The notes under the pieces: model-generated
Told to the model about the DNA's origin: nothing
Database searches by the model: none
Seen by the model: only the letters and a program-made list of their open reading frames with translations
Position numbers and translations under genes: made by a program
DNA from: Pseudomonadota bacterium
GTDB lineage: Bacteria > Pseudomonadota > Alphaproteobacteria > Rhizobiales > Rhizobiaceae
DNA: 64,000 nucleotides
Assembly (NCBI GenBank): GCA_023451735.1
Contig: JAEXYH010000040.1
Span: forward strand, 68,667 to 132,666
Direction of reading: 5' to 3'
Shown: piece after piece, positions 9,100 through 16,475 of the stretch
Layout: the number at the start of each line of letters is the position of its first letter
Position numbering within the stretch: position 1 is the stretch's first letter

Positions 9100-9115
9100 A
9101 AGTACGCAACGGTTA
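9100..9115 (-). promoter_or_regulatory. Conserved 16-bp promoter block, copy 3 (upstream of outer-membrane protein)
   Basis: Read toward the gene: TAACCGTTGCGTACTT, 81 nt before the start at 9018. A second partial copy, GTTACGTTGC, lies just upstream at about 9118-9127, overlapping the end of the regulator gene region. Confidence 0.65.
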
Positions 9116-9134
9116 CAGGCAACGTAACATCGGC

Positions 9135-10841
9135 TCAGTGGATGGCTGCGGATGCAATCCTGTCCTGCATCCGCTCGGCTTTGCCAAGTCCGCGCTCCAG
9201 CGCCTCGATGACGTCTTCGGGGTATTTGCGACGTTCCATCCAGACCCCCATCGCCGTCTCGTAGTCCGGCATAATCTGTTTGAGATAGGCAAGGCTGCGG
9301 CGCGCGTCTGAGGCGTTCATCTCGCCAAGCGAAGCCGCGCGGATGGCACGAACGACAAAGTCGCTGCAATTGATCTGTTCGGCAAACAGAGAAGCATTTG
9401 ACCAGTCACGGCGCAGATAGGCATCGAGCGCAAGGACGATCACCGCATCTCGAGGTACAGCCTCGACATGCTCGGATGCCTCGCCGGCCAGCGAAGTCGC
9501 TGCCTTTCGGTAACCAGCGCTGAACAGAACGCCGGCCAGCTTGGCAAGAACGTCTGGATTATCCGGGTTTAAAGAAAGCGCCCTGTTTCCTGCTGCGATC
9601 GCAGGCTCGGTCTTGCCCGTATAGAACTGGGCCATCATCAAGGCGACGTAAGCGCGATCCGATCCGGGGTCGATAGAAACGGCCTGGTTGGCAAGCATTG
9701 TCGCGCGGGCAAAATCGGTAGTTCTCGGGTCGCCGCCTTTGCTAGCGACAAGCGCACGGGACAATATGGCCATTGCGTCGGCATTGTTCGGTTGCCGGGC
9801 AAGCGTTCGTTCAAGGCAGGGTATCGAGGTTGCAATCCCTCTGCCTCCACCTTCGTCGAGAGCTATTTCTGCTCGAAGGACGCAGACGTTTCCAAGCATC
9901 CGGGCAGGCATGTCCTGATGCGCTTCGATGTTGCTGATCACACCACGAGCACTGGCAAGACGCTTGGCGAGAATGCTGACCAGTTCATCGCGAACGGCTA
10001 CCGCGCTCCTGCCATCGATCGGCACCTTTTCGATACCGGATTTCAGAATGCTACCGTCGCGACCATCGACCACTTGCCACCATATTGTCCGGTCGTCATC
10101 GTCGGCATAATATTTCATTTCGATATCATAGGCGGGAATTGAGGCTCTGACCGCAGCGTAGGTCCTTGTATTCATCTCCAGTGTGCGGAAGCGTGACAGG
10201 GCGGCGGCGAGATACCGCCGCATTTCGTCTGCTTCCTTTCCATGTTGATTGTCTGCCGCGGTCATGGTCAAGCTGACCGAGGGTCGCGTGGTGATATCCG
10301 GGGTTTGCCCCATCAAAGACCAAGCCGATCCTGCCAGGGCTATTGCCGCAACGCCCGCCGTGGTCGGAACCCAACGTGCCCAGGCAAGAGGCGATCTCAT
10401 GGGAGCGCCTTCGACCTCTGTCGCAACGCCCGACAAATAGGCATCTTGAGCGGGCTCGACGCCAGAGTTTCTACCTCCAACCGATCGGGTGAATACGGCA
10501 AGGTAATGACCCACCGGGAGAGTGGCGATGATCTCGAGTTCATTGCCATACGCTTCGTAATAATTCGACAGCGCGTTCCGAAGTCGACTGATCTCGATCC
10601 TGACGATCGGATCGGAGTTGGTATCGAAATGTGTTGGACGGTTGAGAACATCAAGCGCGATTGCGTACGCTTTGACGCCCACAGTTTCGCCTTCGAAACA
10701 TCTCTCCGCGATGTATCTTAAGATGCGCTTCGCGCGGTCTGTCGCATGAAATCTCGGATCGGCAAGCAGCCGCTCGAGTTCCGCTCTTGCTTCGTCCGGA
10801 GAAACACCCTCCAGCCCCGACTTATCCTCGCCAGCGATCAT
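9135..10841 (-). CDS. Membrane-anchored winged-helix-like regulator with TPR-type C-terminus
   Basis: A 568-residue protein. Residues about 15-115 resemble the N-terminal DNA-binding region of a rhizobial family often annotated as adenylate cyclase-like or CadC-like: RAKRILRYIAE, GVKAYAIALDVL, DPIVRIEISRLRNALSNYY and LPVGHYLAVF. One membrane helix follows at about residues 157-177. The remainder is helical with tetratricopeptide-like repeats (for example NNADAMAILSRALVAS, DRAYVALMMAQFYTGKTEPA, NPDVLAKLAGVLFSAGYR). I see no cyclase catalytic domain. ATG at 10841 has AGGGGGC upstream. The layout, DNA-binding domain inside and sensor domain outside the membrane, suggests a one-component signal receptor. 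Position in the middle of the genes that share the 16-bp block makes it the first candidate to bind that block; this is inference. Confidence 0.75.
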   Translation of the reverse strand: MIAGEDKSGLEGVSPDEARAELERLLADPRFHATDRAKRILRYIAERCFEGETVGVKAYAIALDVLNRPTHFDTNSDPIVRIEISRLRNALSNYYEAYGNELEIIATLPVGHYLAVFTRSVGGRNSGVEPAQDAYLSGVATEVEGAPMRSPLAWARWVPTTAGVAAIALAGSAWSLMGQTPDITTRPSVSLTMTAADNQHGKEADEMRRYLAAALSRFRTLEMNTRTYAAVRASIPAYDIEMKYYADDDDRTIWWQVVDGRDGSILKSGIEKVPIDGRSAVAVRDELVSILAKRLASARGVISNIEAHQDMPARMLGNVCVLRAEIALDEGGGRGIATSIPCLERTLARQPNNADAMAILSRALVASKGGDPRTTDFARATMLANQAVSIDPGSDRAYVALMMAQFYTGKTEPAIAAGNRALSLNPDNPDVLAKLAGVLFSAGYRKAATSLAGEASEHVEAVPRDAVIVLALDAYLRRDWSNASLFAEQINCSDFVVRAIRAASLGEMNASDARRSLAYLKQIMPDYETAMGVWMERRKYPEDVIEALERGLGKAERMQDRIASAAIH

Positions 10842-10964
10842 GGTCGCCCCCTCATGCGATGGATGCGTGTCCCAACAGTAAAGCCGATTGTGGATCACAT
10901 TACAACATGACTGAAACAGCTTTTGCTAATCAACCGGTAACGGCGCTCCGAATTGACACGTGTG

Positions 10965-11294
10965 CTATCGATCCCGCGCGAAATTGAGACAATGGGCGAT
11001 AACGTCGGACTCGATCCCGGAACAGACGTTTCGATACTCGGCAATCATCTCTTCGTCGCGCTTCTGGCCACGCTCGAGACGCTCCAGCATGGCAGTCGCC
11101 TCGTCGTAGGCGGCGAGCAGTTCGCGAAACGAAGATTGGCGGCCGGCGATCACCTGTAGCTGGCCCCGCACGCTGGGGAGTTTCACCATGAGTTTCAGAA
11201 GACCTCTTTGTGCAGCCCCTGTCAGCGCTGGGGGTCCATCCTGCTTTCCGCTCATCGCCCCATCCGATCTGCCGCGCGCCGAATTAATGGACAT
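10965..11294 (-). CDS. Hypothetical protein, small coiled-coil
   Basis: A 109-residue protein with no family I recognise. It is charged and mostly helical; residues about 60-95 (LLAAYDEATAMLERLERGQKRDEEMIAEYRN) look like a coiled coil. No signal peptide or membrane segment is visible, so it is probably cytoplasmic. ATG at 11294 has AAGAGG six bases upstream. The 16-bp block copy 4 ends only 24 nt before this start; an internal ATG at 11255 would restore the 60-odd nt spacing seen elsewhere, but its ribosome site is weaker. The gene is divergent from the outer-membrane protein/MscS pair and lies upstream of the TPR regulator gene on the same strand. Confidence 0.55.
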   Translation of the reverse strand: MSINSARGRSDGAMSGKQDGPPALTGAAQRGLLKLMVKLPSVRGQLQVIAGRQSSFRELLAAYDEATAMLERLERGQKRDEEMIAEYRNVCSGIESDVIAHCLNFARDR

Positions 11295-11318
11295 CCTATG
11301 CCTCTTCCGAAGCCTGGG

Positions 11319-11334
11319 AAGTACGCAACGGTAA
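11319..11334 (-). promoter_or_regulatory. Conserved 16-bp promoter block, copy 4 (upstream of small hypothetical gene)
   Basis: Read toward the gene: TTACCGTTGCGTACTT. It shares a divergent intergenic region with copy 5, the two blocks lying 53 bp apart and facing outward. Confidence 0.65.
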
Positions 11335-11387
11335 CAGGTTAGTTCCGAGCGTGAGAAACTCAGTCAGAACAGGCTTTTACAACTGTG

Positions 11388-11403
11388 TTACCGTTACGTA
11401 CTC
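11388..11403 (+). promoter_or_regulatory. Conserved 16-bp promoter block, copy 5 (upstream of outer-membrane protein/MscS operon)
   Basis: TTACCGTTACGTACTC on the plus strand, 51 nt before the start at 11455. It differs from the consensus only by A for G at position 9 and by C at the variable last base. Confidence 0.65.
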
Positions 11404-11454
11404 CCCTATTTGCAAGAACTGTGTTTCGGTTTGCGGCCAGACACGGAGATGACG

Positions 11455-12255
11455 ATGAAATTCATTCTGGCGGGCCTCGCTCTTGCGTCTACCATCTTGG
11501 CTGCGGATTTTCCTGCAGCCCAGGAGCACGACGATATCAACGCCGCCAACAACCCGTTGACGCCGAAAATCACTGTCAACTTCCAAGATTATTTCATCGC
11601 GAGCTTCAAAGACACGCCCGGTGACCCGCATGCGAACCAATTTCTGCTTCGCGGATTGGTGCCCTCGGACATGTGGGGATTTCCGCAGCTCATTCGCTTC
11701 ACGCTTCCAATCGCCACGTCACCAGATATTTCCAATGGCTATGTCACGGGTCTTGGCGATCTGACGCTGATGGACATTTTTATCTTGCCGAAGCAAGATG
11801 ACGTGACCTATGGCGCAGGCCCACTCGTTGTCATCCCGACAGCGACGGATGAGCGGCTCGGTTCGGGGAAATGGCAAGCAGGGGCAGCCGGTATAGCGAT
11901 TGCACCACAGAACTGGGGACTACTTGGCGGTCTCGTCACCTACCAGACATCATTTGCCGGGCAAGGCGATCGCGAGGACGTCAGCCTGTTCACCTTCGAG
12001 CCGATCTTGAATTTCAATCTGAGTGATGGCTGGTACCTGAGATCTTCGGCGATCTGGAACTTCAATCTGAAGAGTGGCGATGGTTACATCCCGCTCGGCC
12101 TTGGCGTAGGAAAAGTGTTCCAGCATGAGAAGGGTGTTACGATGAATGCCTTCATCGAACCCCAATATACAGTCTGGAACGAGGGAAGTGCGCCGCGCTG
12201 GCAGATATTTGCAGGTCTGAACTTCCAGTTTCCGATTGGAAAGAGCCCACAATGA
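11455..12255 (+). CDS. Outer-membrane beta-barrel protein (transporter/neuromedin U-like family)
   Basis: A 266-residue exported protein. The N-terminus MKFILAGLALASTILAA is a signal peptide. The rest shows amphipathic beta strands with many aromatic and glycine residues and a C-terminal strand (PRWQIFAGLNFQFPIG) suited to barrel insertion. Segments such as GLGDLTLMDIFILPKQDD and GAGPLVVIPTATDERLGSGKWQAGAAGIA are shared by a group of outer-membrane proteins often labelled transporter or neuromedin U. ATG at 11455 has GGAG at good spacing. Its stop overlaps the start of the MscS gene (ATGA), so the two are translationally coupled. Whether it is a pore is not shown by the sequence. Confidence 0.75.
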   Translation: MKFILAGLALASTILAADFPAAQEHDDINAANNPLTPKITVNFQDYFIASFKDTPGDPHANQFLLRGLVPSDMWGFPQLIRFTLPIATSPDISNGYVTGLGDLTLMDIFILPKQDDVTYGAGPLVVIPTATDERLGSGKWQAGAAGIAIAPQNWGLLGGLVTYQTSFAGQGDREDVSLFTFEPILNFNLSDGWYLRSSAIWNFNLKSGDGYIPLGLGVGKVFQHEKGVTMNAFIEPQYTVWNEGSAPRWQIFAGLNFQFPIGKSPQ

Positions 12256-14174
12256 AGTGGCTGGTCGCGGTGCTTCTCTTCGCGGCGACGCCAGCCGCCG
12301 CTCAGACATTCGCCCCCCCTGCATCCAACCAGCAGAAAATCGACCAACTCCTCACTCTTTTGCGCGATCCCGAAATACAAGGCTGGTTGATGGAGCGGGA
12401 GGAACCGAGAGAGATCGATGAAGGGCCAGGCACTGCGTTTGCAAAATGGGAGGCCGCAACCCATCAGCGACTACGCGCTGCCATAATCGCCGCCCCACGC
12501 ATTCCATCCGAGATTTCGAAAACCGCTACGCGTATCAGAGGTGATGCTCTGTCGCGAGGATATGCCCCGGTATTGCTGATGATGGGTGGCATCTTCCTTT
12601 CTGGTGCCCTGGCTGAAGCATGGTTCAGACGCCGCCGAGGGACACGCTCAATTCTCGATCATTTTTTGCCGATCAGCGTTTTCTCATTGGCGATGGCCAT
12701 CGTGTTCTTTGCGATCCCCTGGCCGCCTCTCGGGCGGATAGTCATGTTCTCCTACCTGGCTGCGTTTGTCATCTATCGCCTCGTGTCGACGTCGATCGGG
12801 CTTGCGATTGCGGATCCGCGTATCCGCACAAGGGCGAGGCTCTTCTTCGGAATGGCGACCTTCGCGGTAGCCTCGGCGGCGGCCGGTCAGGCGCTTGGTG
12901 TCGACGCGGCGGTACGACAGGCGATCTCCTATCTGTTTTCGTTCGTGCTGATCTGTATCGCTCTCGAGCTATTATGGGTGACAGTAAAAAGGCGTCGTGC
13001 GTTCCGGTTTGCCCTCTGCCTTGCCGCCATTGCGACGTGGATCGTCTGGTGCGTGGATCTGCCAGGTCTGTTCTGGTTGGGCATCTATGCATTCCTCCTG
13101 CCACCGCTGCTACGGGCGGCGGATATTGCGACACAGGCCACAGGTCTCGCTGCCGACCGCCCGCTTGCAAATGTGCTTCTTGTGCGAGGGGCGCGCGCAC
13201 TCATCATATCGGCTGCTCTCATCTGGTTGGCTATCGTCTGGCACATCAACGATTATTCGCTCGCGCGTCAAAGTCCGGAAGCGACCGCACTACTCTACGG
13301 GCTGCTCAAGAGCGTGATTGTGCTGATTATCGCCGATCTTACCTGGCATCTCGCCCGAACGGCCATCGAACAACGGATCAAAATGCCTGCAGTACCCGGC
13401 GAAGATAAGAACCGCCATTCGGCTACAGCAACCAGACTGCACACCCTTCTTCCGATTTTCCGCAACGTGCTAGCAGTCATCGTCATTGTCGTAACGGCCC
13501 TGACTGTGCTTGCAGAACTCGGCGTGGAAATCGGACCATTGATCGCCGGTGCCGGCATTTTCGGCGTGGCGCTGGGTTTCGGTTCTCAGACCTTGGTCAA
13601 GGATGTAATCAGCGGCATCTTCTACATGCTCGACGACGCATTCAGGGTCGGCGAATACATTCAGGCAAAAAGCTACAAGGGAACGGTCGAGGGCTTCAGC
13701 CTGCGCTCCGTTCGGTTGCGACATCATCGCGGACCGGTTTTTACCGTGCCCTTCGGAGAGCTTGGTGCCGTCGAGAACATGAGCCGCGACTGGGGTGTCG
13801 TCAAATTCCGTGTCTCCGTAGGCTACGACACGGATGTGGAAAAAGCACGCAAGCTGACCAAGAAGATCGGTGCCACCCTCCTGGAAGATCCTGAACTCGG
13901 CCCGCTTTTTATCGAGCCCTTGAAGATGAAAGGAATCGAGGAATTCGGTGATTATGGCATGGAACTAAGCTTTGGAATGACCTTGCATCCATCTCCGATG
14001 CAATCCTTCATTCGAAGGCGGGCAAATCTCCTTCTCCGTGAAGCATTCAGCGAAAACGGCATCGCCTTCGCGACACCAAGCGTGCATGTCGGAGGAGACG
14101 AGCGGCAGGCTGCCGCGGCTGCCGCCACGGCAGCTCTGATGCCGCAAGCCAAAACGACAGCTCCTGCACCGTGA
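12252..14174 (+). CDS. Mechanosensitive ion channel, MscS family
   Basis: A 640-residue protein with a signal-like N-terminus, a periplasmic region to about residue 100, several membrane helices between about 100 and 380, and a C-terminal MscS core. The pore helix and beta domain are seen at about residues 415-500: GPLIAGAGIFGVALGFGSQ followed by LVKDVISGIFYMLDDAFRVGEYI and GTVEGFSLRSVRLR. Such channels open on membrane tension and release solutes under hypo-osmotic shock. It is longer than the 286-residue E. coli MscS, like many rhizobial YbdG/MscK-type members. It overlaps the upstream outer-membrane protein gene by four bases (ATGA), an operon under the 16-bp block copy 5. Confidence 0.92.
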   Translation: MKWLVAVLLFAATPAAAQTFAPPASNQQKIDQLLTLLRDPEIQGWLMEREEPREIDEGPGTAFAKWEAATHQRLRAAIIAAPRIPSEISKTATRIRGDALSRGYAPVLLMMGGIFLSGALAEAWFRRRRGTRSILDHFLPISVFSLAMAIVFFAIPWPPLGRIVMFSYLAAFVIYRLVSTSIGLAIADPRIRTRARLFFGMATFAVASAAAGQALGVDAAVRQAISYLFSFVLICIALELLWVTVKRRRAFRFALCLAAIATWIVWCVDLPGLFWLGIYAFLLPPLLRAADIATQATGLAADRPLANVLLVRGARALIISAALIWLAIVWHINDYSLARQSPEATALLYGLLKSVIVLIIADLTWHLARTAIEQRIKMPAVPGEDKNRHSATATRLHTLLPIFRNVLAVIVIVVTALTVLAELGVEIGPLIAGAGIFGVALGFGSQTLVKDVISGIFYMLDDAFRVGEYIQAKSYKGTVEGFSLRSVRLRHHRGPVFTVPFGELGAVENMSRDWGVVKFRVSVGYDTDVEKARKLTKKIGATLLEDPELGPLFIEPLKMKGIEEFGDYGMELSFGMTLHPSPMQSFIRRRANLLLREAFSENGIAFATPSVHVGGDERQAAAAAATAALMPQAKTTAPAP

Positions 14175-14228
14175 AATGGGCACCATCGCATCCGTCACGG
14201 AGGTGCCGGCTAAATTTACGGCAGAATT

Positions 14229-14244
14229 TTACCGTTGCGTACTC
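14229..14244 (+). promoter_or_regulatory. Conserved 16-bp promoter block, copy 6 (upstream of DUF2092 gene)
   Basis: TTACCGTTGCGTACTC on the plus strand, 66 nt before the start at 14311. The run AATTTTACC resembles the AATTTACC of copy 2. Confidence 0.65.
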
Positions 14245-14310
14245 ACCCGACCAAGCATCCGATCCCTAGCCTGTCTTCATCTGCAATAGCGAGGTGACAG
14301 GAAGACAATC

Positions 14311-15081
14311 ATGGTTTTACTCAAACAGCCTGTTTTTGCGGCGGCCAGCGCTGCGTCTTTTCTCATGTTGGTAAATAGTCTGTCAGCAGCCGACCGCCTA
14401 CCCACCGAACCACTCATCGAGCCTCAGTCTGTAGAAGCCCTCAAGGCAATGGGCGATCATCTTCAATCGCTGAAGACCTTCTCTCTGAAGGCTGTGACCA
14501 CAACCGAGATCGTGCTGGACAACGACCAGAGGCTGGAAATCGGCGGGGTCGCGACCTACGAAGCAAAACGCCCGGATCGGCTCCGCATCGACCTCGCCAC
14601 TGATGCCGTCCATGGCGAACTCATTTATGACGGCAAGACGGTTGTCTACGCATCTCCCGACCAGAACGTTTACGCGAAAGTTCCAGCCCCGACGACGATC
14701 AAGGATATGCTCGAGGAGGCTGCAGCCAGATACAATCTGACCTTTCCGCTGGCAGACCTCTTCTCATGGGGCACGCCGGATGCACCGATCGATCTCATCA
14801 AGGAAGGTTTCTTTGTCGGCCATGCTTATGTGAACGGCAAGGAAACAGATCATTGGGCCTATCGCGGCCCCGATCAGGACGCCGAGATCTGGATTGCAAA
14901 GGCGGGAAACCCCTTGCCCTTAAAAATTTCACTGGTGGACAGGGATGACCTGACCCGTCCAAGGATCACCTCGGTACTTGAATGGAGCGAGAACGCGACA
15001 ATCGCGGAAGACACCTTCCAATACAAACCACCCGGTGGCGCGACCAAAATCCGGTTTCTTGGCGAGGAGGACAAGAAATGA
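14311..15081 (+). CDS. DUF2092 family periplasmic protein
   Basis: A 256-residue protein with a signal peptide (residues 1-27, ending LSA|ADR). The sequence SVEALKAMGDHLQSLKTFSL, then RLEIGGVATYEAKRPDRLRI and ELIYDGKTVVYASPDQNVYAKV match DUF2092, a LolA/LolB-like fold predicted to bind lipophilic molecules in the periplasm. ATG at 14311 has AGGAAGACAATC upstream. The stop overlaps the next start (ATGA). It is the first gene of a two-gene operon under block copy 6. A lipid or lipoprotein carrier role is inferred from the fold only. Confidence 0.85.
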   Translation: MVLLKQPVFAAASAASFLMLVNSLSAADRLPTEPLIEPQSVEALKAMGDHLQSLKTFSLKAVTTTEIVLDNDQRLEIGGVATYEAKRPDRLRIDLATDAVHGELIYDGKTVVYASPDQNVYAKVPAPTTIKDMLEEAAARYNLTFPLADLFSWGTPDAPIDLIKEGFFVGHAYVNGKETDHWAYRGPDQDAEIWIAKAGNPLPLKISLVDRDDLTRPRITSVLEWSENATIAEDTFQYKPPGGATKIRFLGEEDKK

Positions 15082-15650
15082 CCAAGTCCGCCAAAATCTT
15101 CTATGTCGCGACGCTTTCTGCCACCCTAATCCTTCCGCACGTCGTGGATGCCCGTGGAGGTTTCGGTGGCCGAATGCCTCGGATGAATTTCGGCGGCGGG
15201 GGATTGCATGGAGGCGGTCATCCGGGCGGCGGATCTTTCCAGGGGTTCAACGCGCCGACGCATTTCTCGCCGCGAGCGCATCAGGCAATCGCACCTCATC
15301 CACCAAATCCGCATCGGGAGCCACATCCGCGGCCGGATCCTTCTGGGCATCATCCCGGTCCTCCAGGACCAGGTCCGCATCCTGGCCCTGGCCCGCACCC
15401 ACCCGGCCCACCTCCCCGACCGCTACCGCCGCCACCTCCCGGGCCCTATTGGCCGGGCTATTGGGGACCTGCCGCGGTCTGGGGTGCCGCAACGGCAGTC
15501 GCCATCGGAACCGCAACCGCAACCCTTCCGCCGGAATGCACGACCATTATCGTCGGCGGGATCTCCTATCGAGATTGCGGCGGTCGGTGGTTCGAGCCTC
15601 GTTACGATGGCCACGCAGTCGTCTATGTCGCGGTCGCGGATCCCCGTTGA
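15078..15650 (+). CDS. Gly/His/Pro-rich exported protein
   Basis: A 190-residue secreted protein. Residues 1-25 are a signal peptide ending VDA|RGG. Residues about 26-70 are glycine-rich (GGFGGRMPRMNFGGGG, then HGGGHPGGG), and residues about 75-135 are a low-complexity Pro/His/Gly tract built from repeats of the type PGPHPGPGPHPP. The C-terminal 50 residues contain a conserved-looking small domain, PECTTIIVGGISYRDCGGRW, with two cysteines. Similar rhizobial exported proteins end in such a domain, but no function is known to me. His-rich tracts can bind metal; this is speculation. It overlaps the DUF2092 gene by four bases. Confidence 0.7.
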   Translation: MTKSAKIFYVATLSATLILPHVVDARGGFGGRMPRMNFGGGGLHGGGHPGGGSFQGFNAPTHFSPRAHQAIAPHPPNPHREPHPRPDPSGHHPGPPGPGPHPGPGPHPPGPPPRPLPPPPPGPYWPGYWGPAAVWGAATAVAIGTATATLPPECTTIIVGGISYRDCGGRWFEPRYDGHAVVYVAVADPR

Positions 15651-16141
15651 ACAAACCATTAACCTAGAGGACGGCGCAGATGAGCCTTGCGGCGGAAAGG
15701 AGCCATGGCGTGGGTCTCCGGGTTTCTTTGGCTCCTAGTTTAGAAGCTGGAAGGCTCGCTCAGACCCTCGTGTTATGATTGCCGGGACATGTGACTGCCG
15801 ACAGAAATAACAATCATGTGGTGCACATAATGGACATAACACGACGCTGCTGAAATGGGCTGGCGCCGAACCGCCGGCGTCGTGCAGGGGGATCAAGGCT
15901 CCGTCTTTCGGTTGATATGCACCCATCACATATGAGGTGTGCGACGAACCCAGCCATCCTAAATGCTGACACCCGCTTGCGCGATTTTTGGCGGATAATG
16001 ATCGGGCCGCGACGGCGCTGCTCATATTCCGAATGGCTGCCTGACCAGAAAACCACGCTTGATGCACCACGACACCCTCAACTTCGCGGCTCCGTTTCCT
16101 CGGCGCCTGCAGACCGACAATTGCATAGGACGGAGATTGAG
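15651..16141. other. 491-bp intergenic region with no supported gene
   Basis: Between the exported-protein gene and the type I secretion operon. I find no credible reading frame, tRNA or strong hairpin with a U-run. The promoter of the secretion operon presumably lies in its right half. Confidence 0.6.
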
Positions 16142-16444
16142 ATGACAGACGAATTGTTTTGCGACGGCATCAGTGAAATCACCGTGACGGGTCCGATCGT
16201 CCGCCTGGATATGACGTCCTTTTCCCCCACCAAGCGCGACAAAAACGGCAACCCTGAACCGGTTATCCGCCAGCGGGTCATCATGTCGATAGAAGCTTTC
16301 GCCAATTCTGTCGATCTCATGAAGAAGGCCCTGGATGGATTGGTCGAGGCCGGTGCCTTGCGCCGGAATGCTCCCGAGACACCTGCGGATGACGGCCCTC
16401 TTCTGGAACAATCGTCGGTAAATACGTCGCCGAACTTCAACTGA
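16142..16444 (+). CDS. Small hypothetical protein, first gene of type I secretion operon
   Basis: A 100-residue soluble protein, ATG at 16142 with GGAGATTGAG upstream. The sequence has a beta-rich start (SEITVTGPIVRLDMTSF) and a helical segment (MSIEAFANSVDLMKKALDGLVEAGAL), with an acidic unstructured tail. No signal peptide. I recognise no named family with confidence; the pattern of a strand pair followed by an AFANSVDLMK-type helix recalls the small DUF3467-like proteins. It lies 31 nt before the HlyB-like exporter gene, so it is probably co-transcribed and could be a chaperone or regulator of the exporter. That role is inference. Confidence 0.65.
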   Translation: MTDELFCDGISEITVTGPIVRLDMTSFSPTKRDKNGNPEPVIRQRVIMSIEAFANSVDLMKKALDGLVEAGALRRNAPETPADDGPLLEQSSVNTSPNFN

Positions 16445-16475
16445 CGGCAACTGGCTACGGTCGGCGACTGAAGCG

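Noticed and set aside
15240..15470. Low-complexity Pro/His/Gly coding repeats that resemble a tandem DNA repeat
   Set aside because: They are in frame within an exported protein and irregular in length, so not a CRISPR array or satellite.
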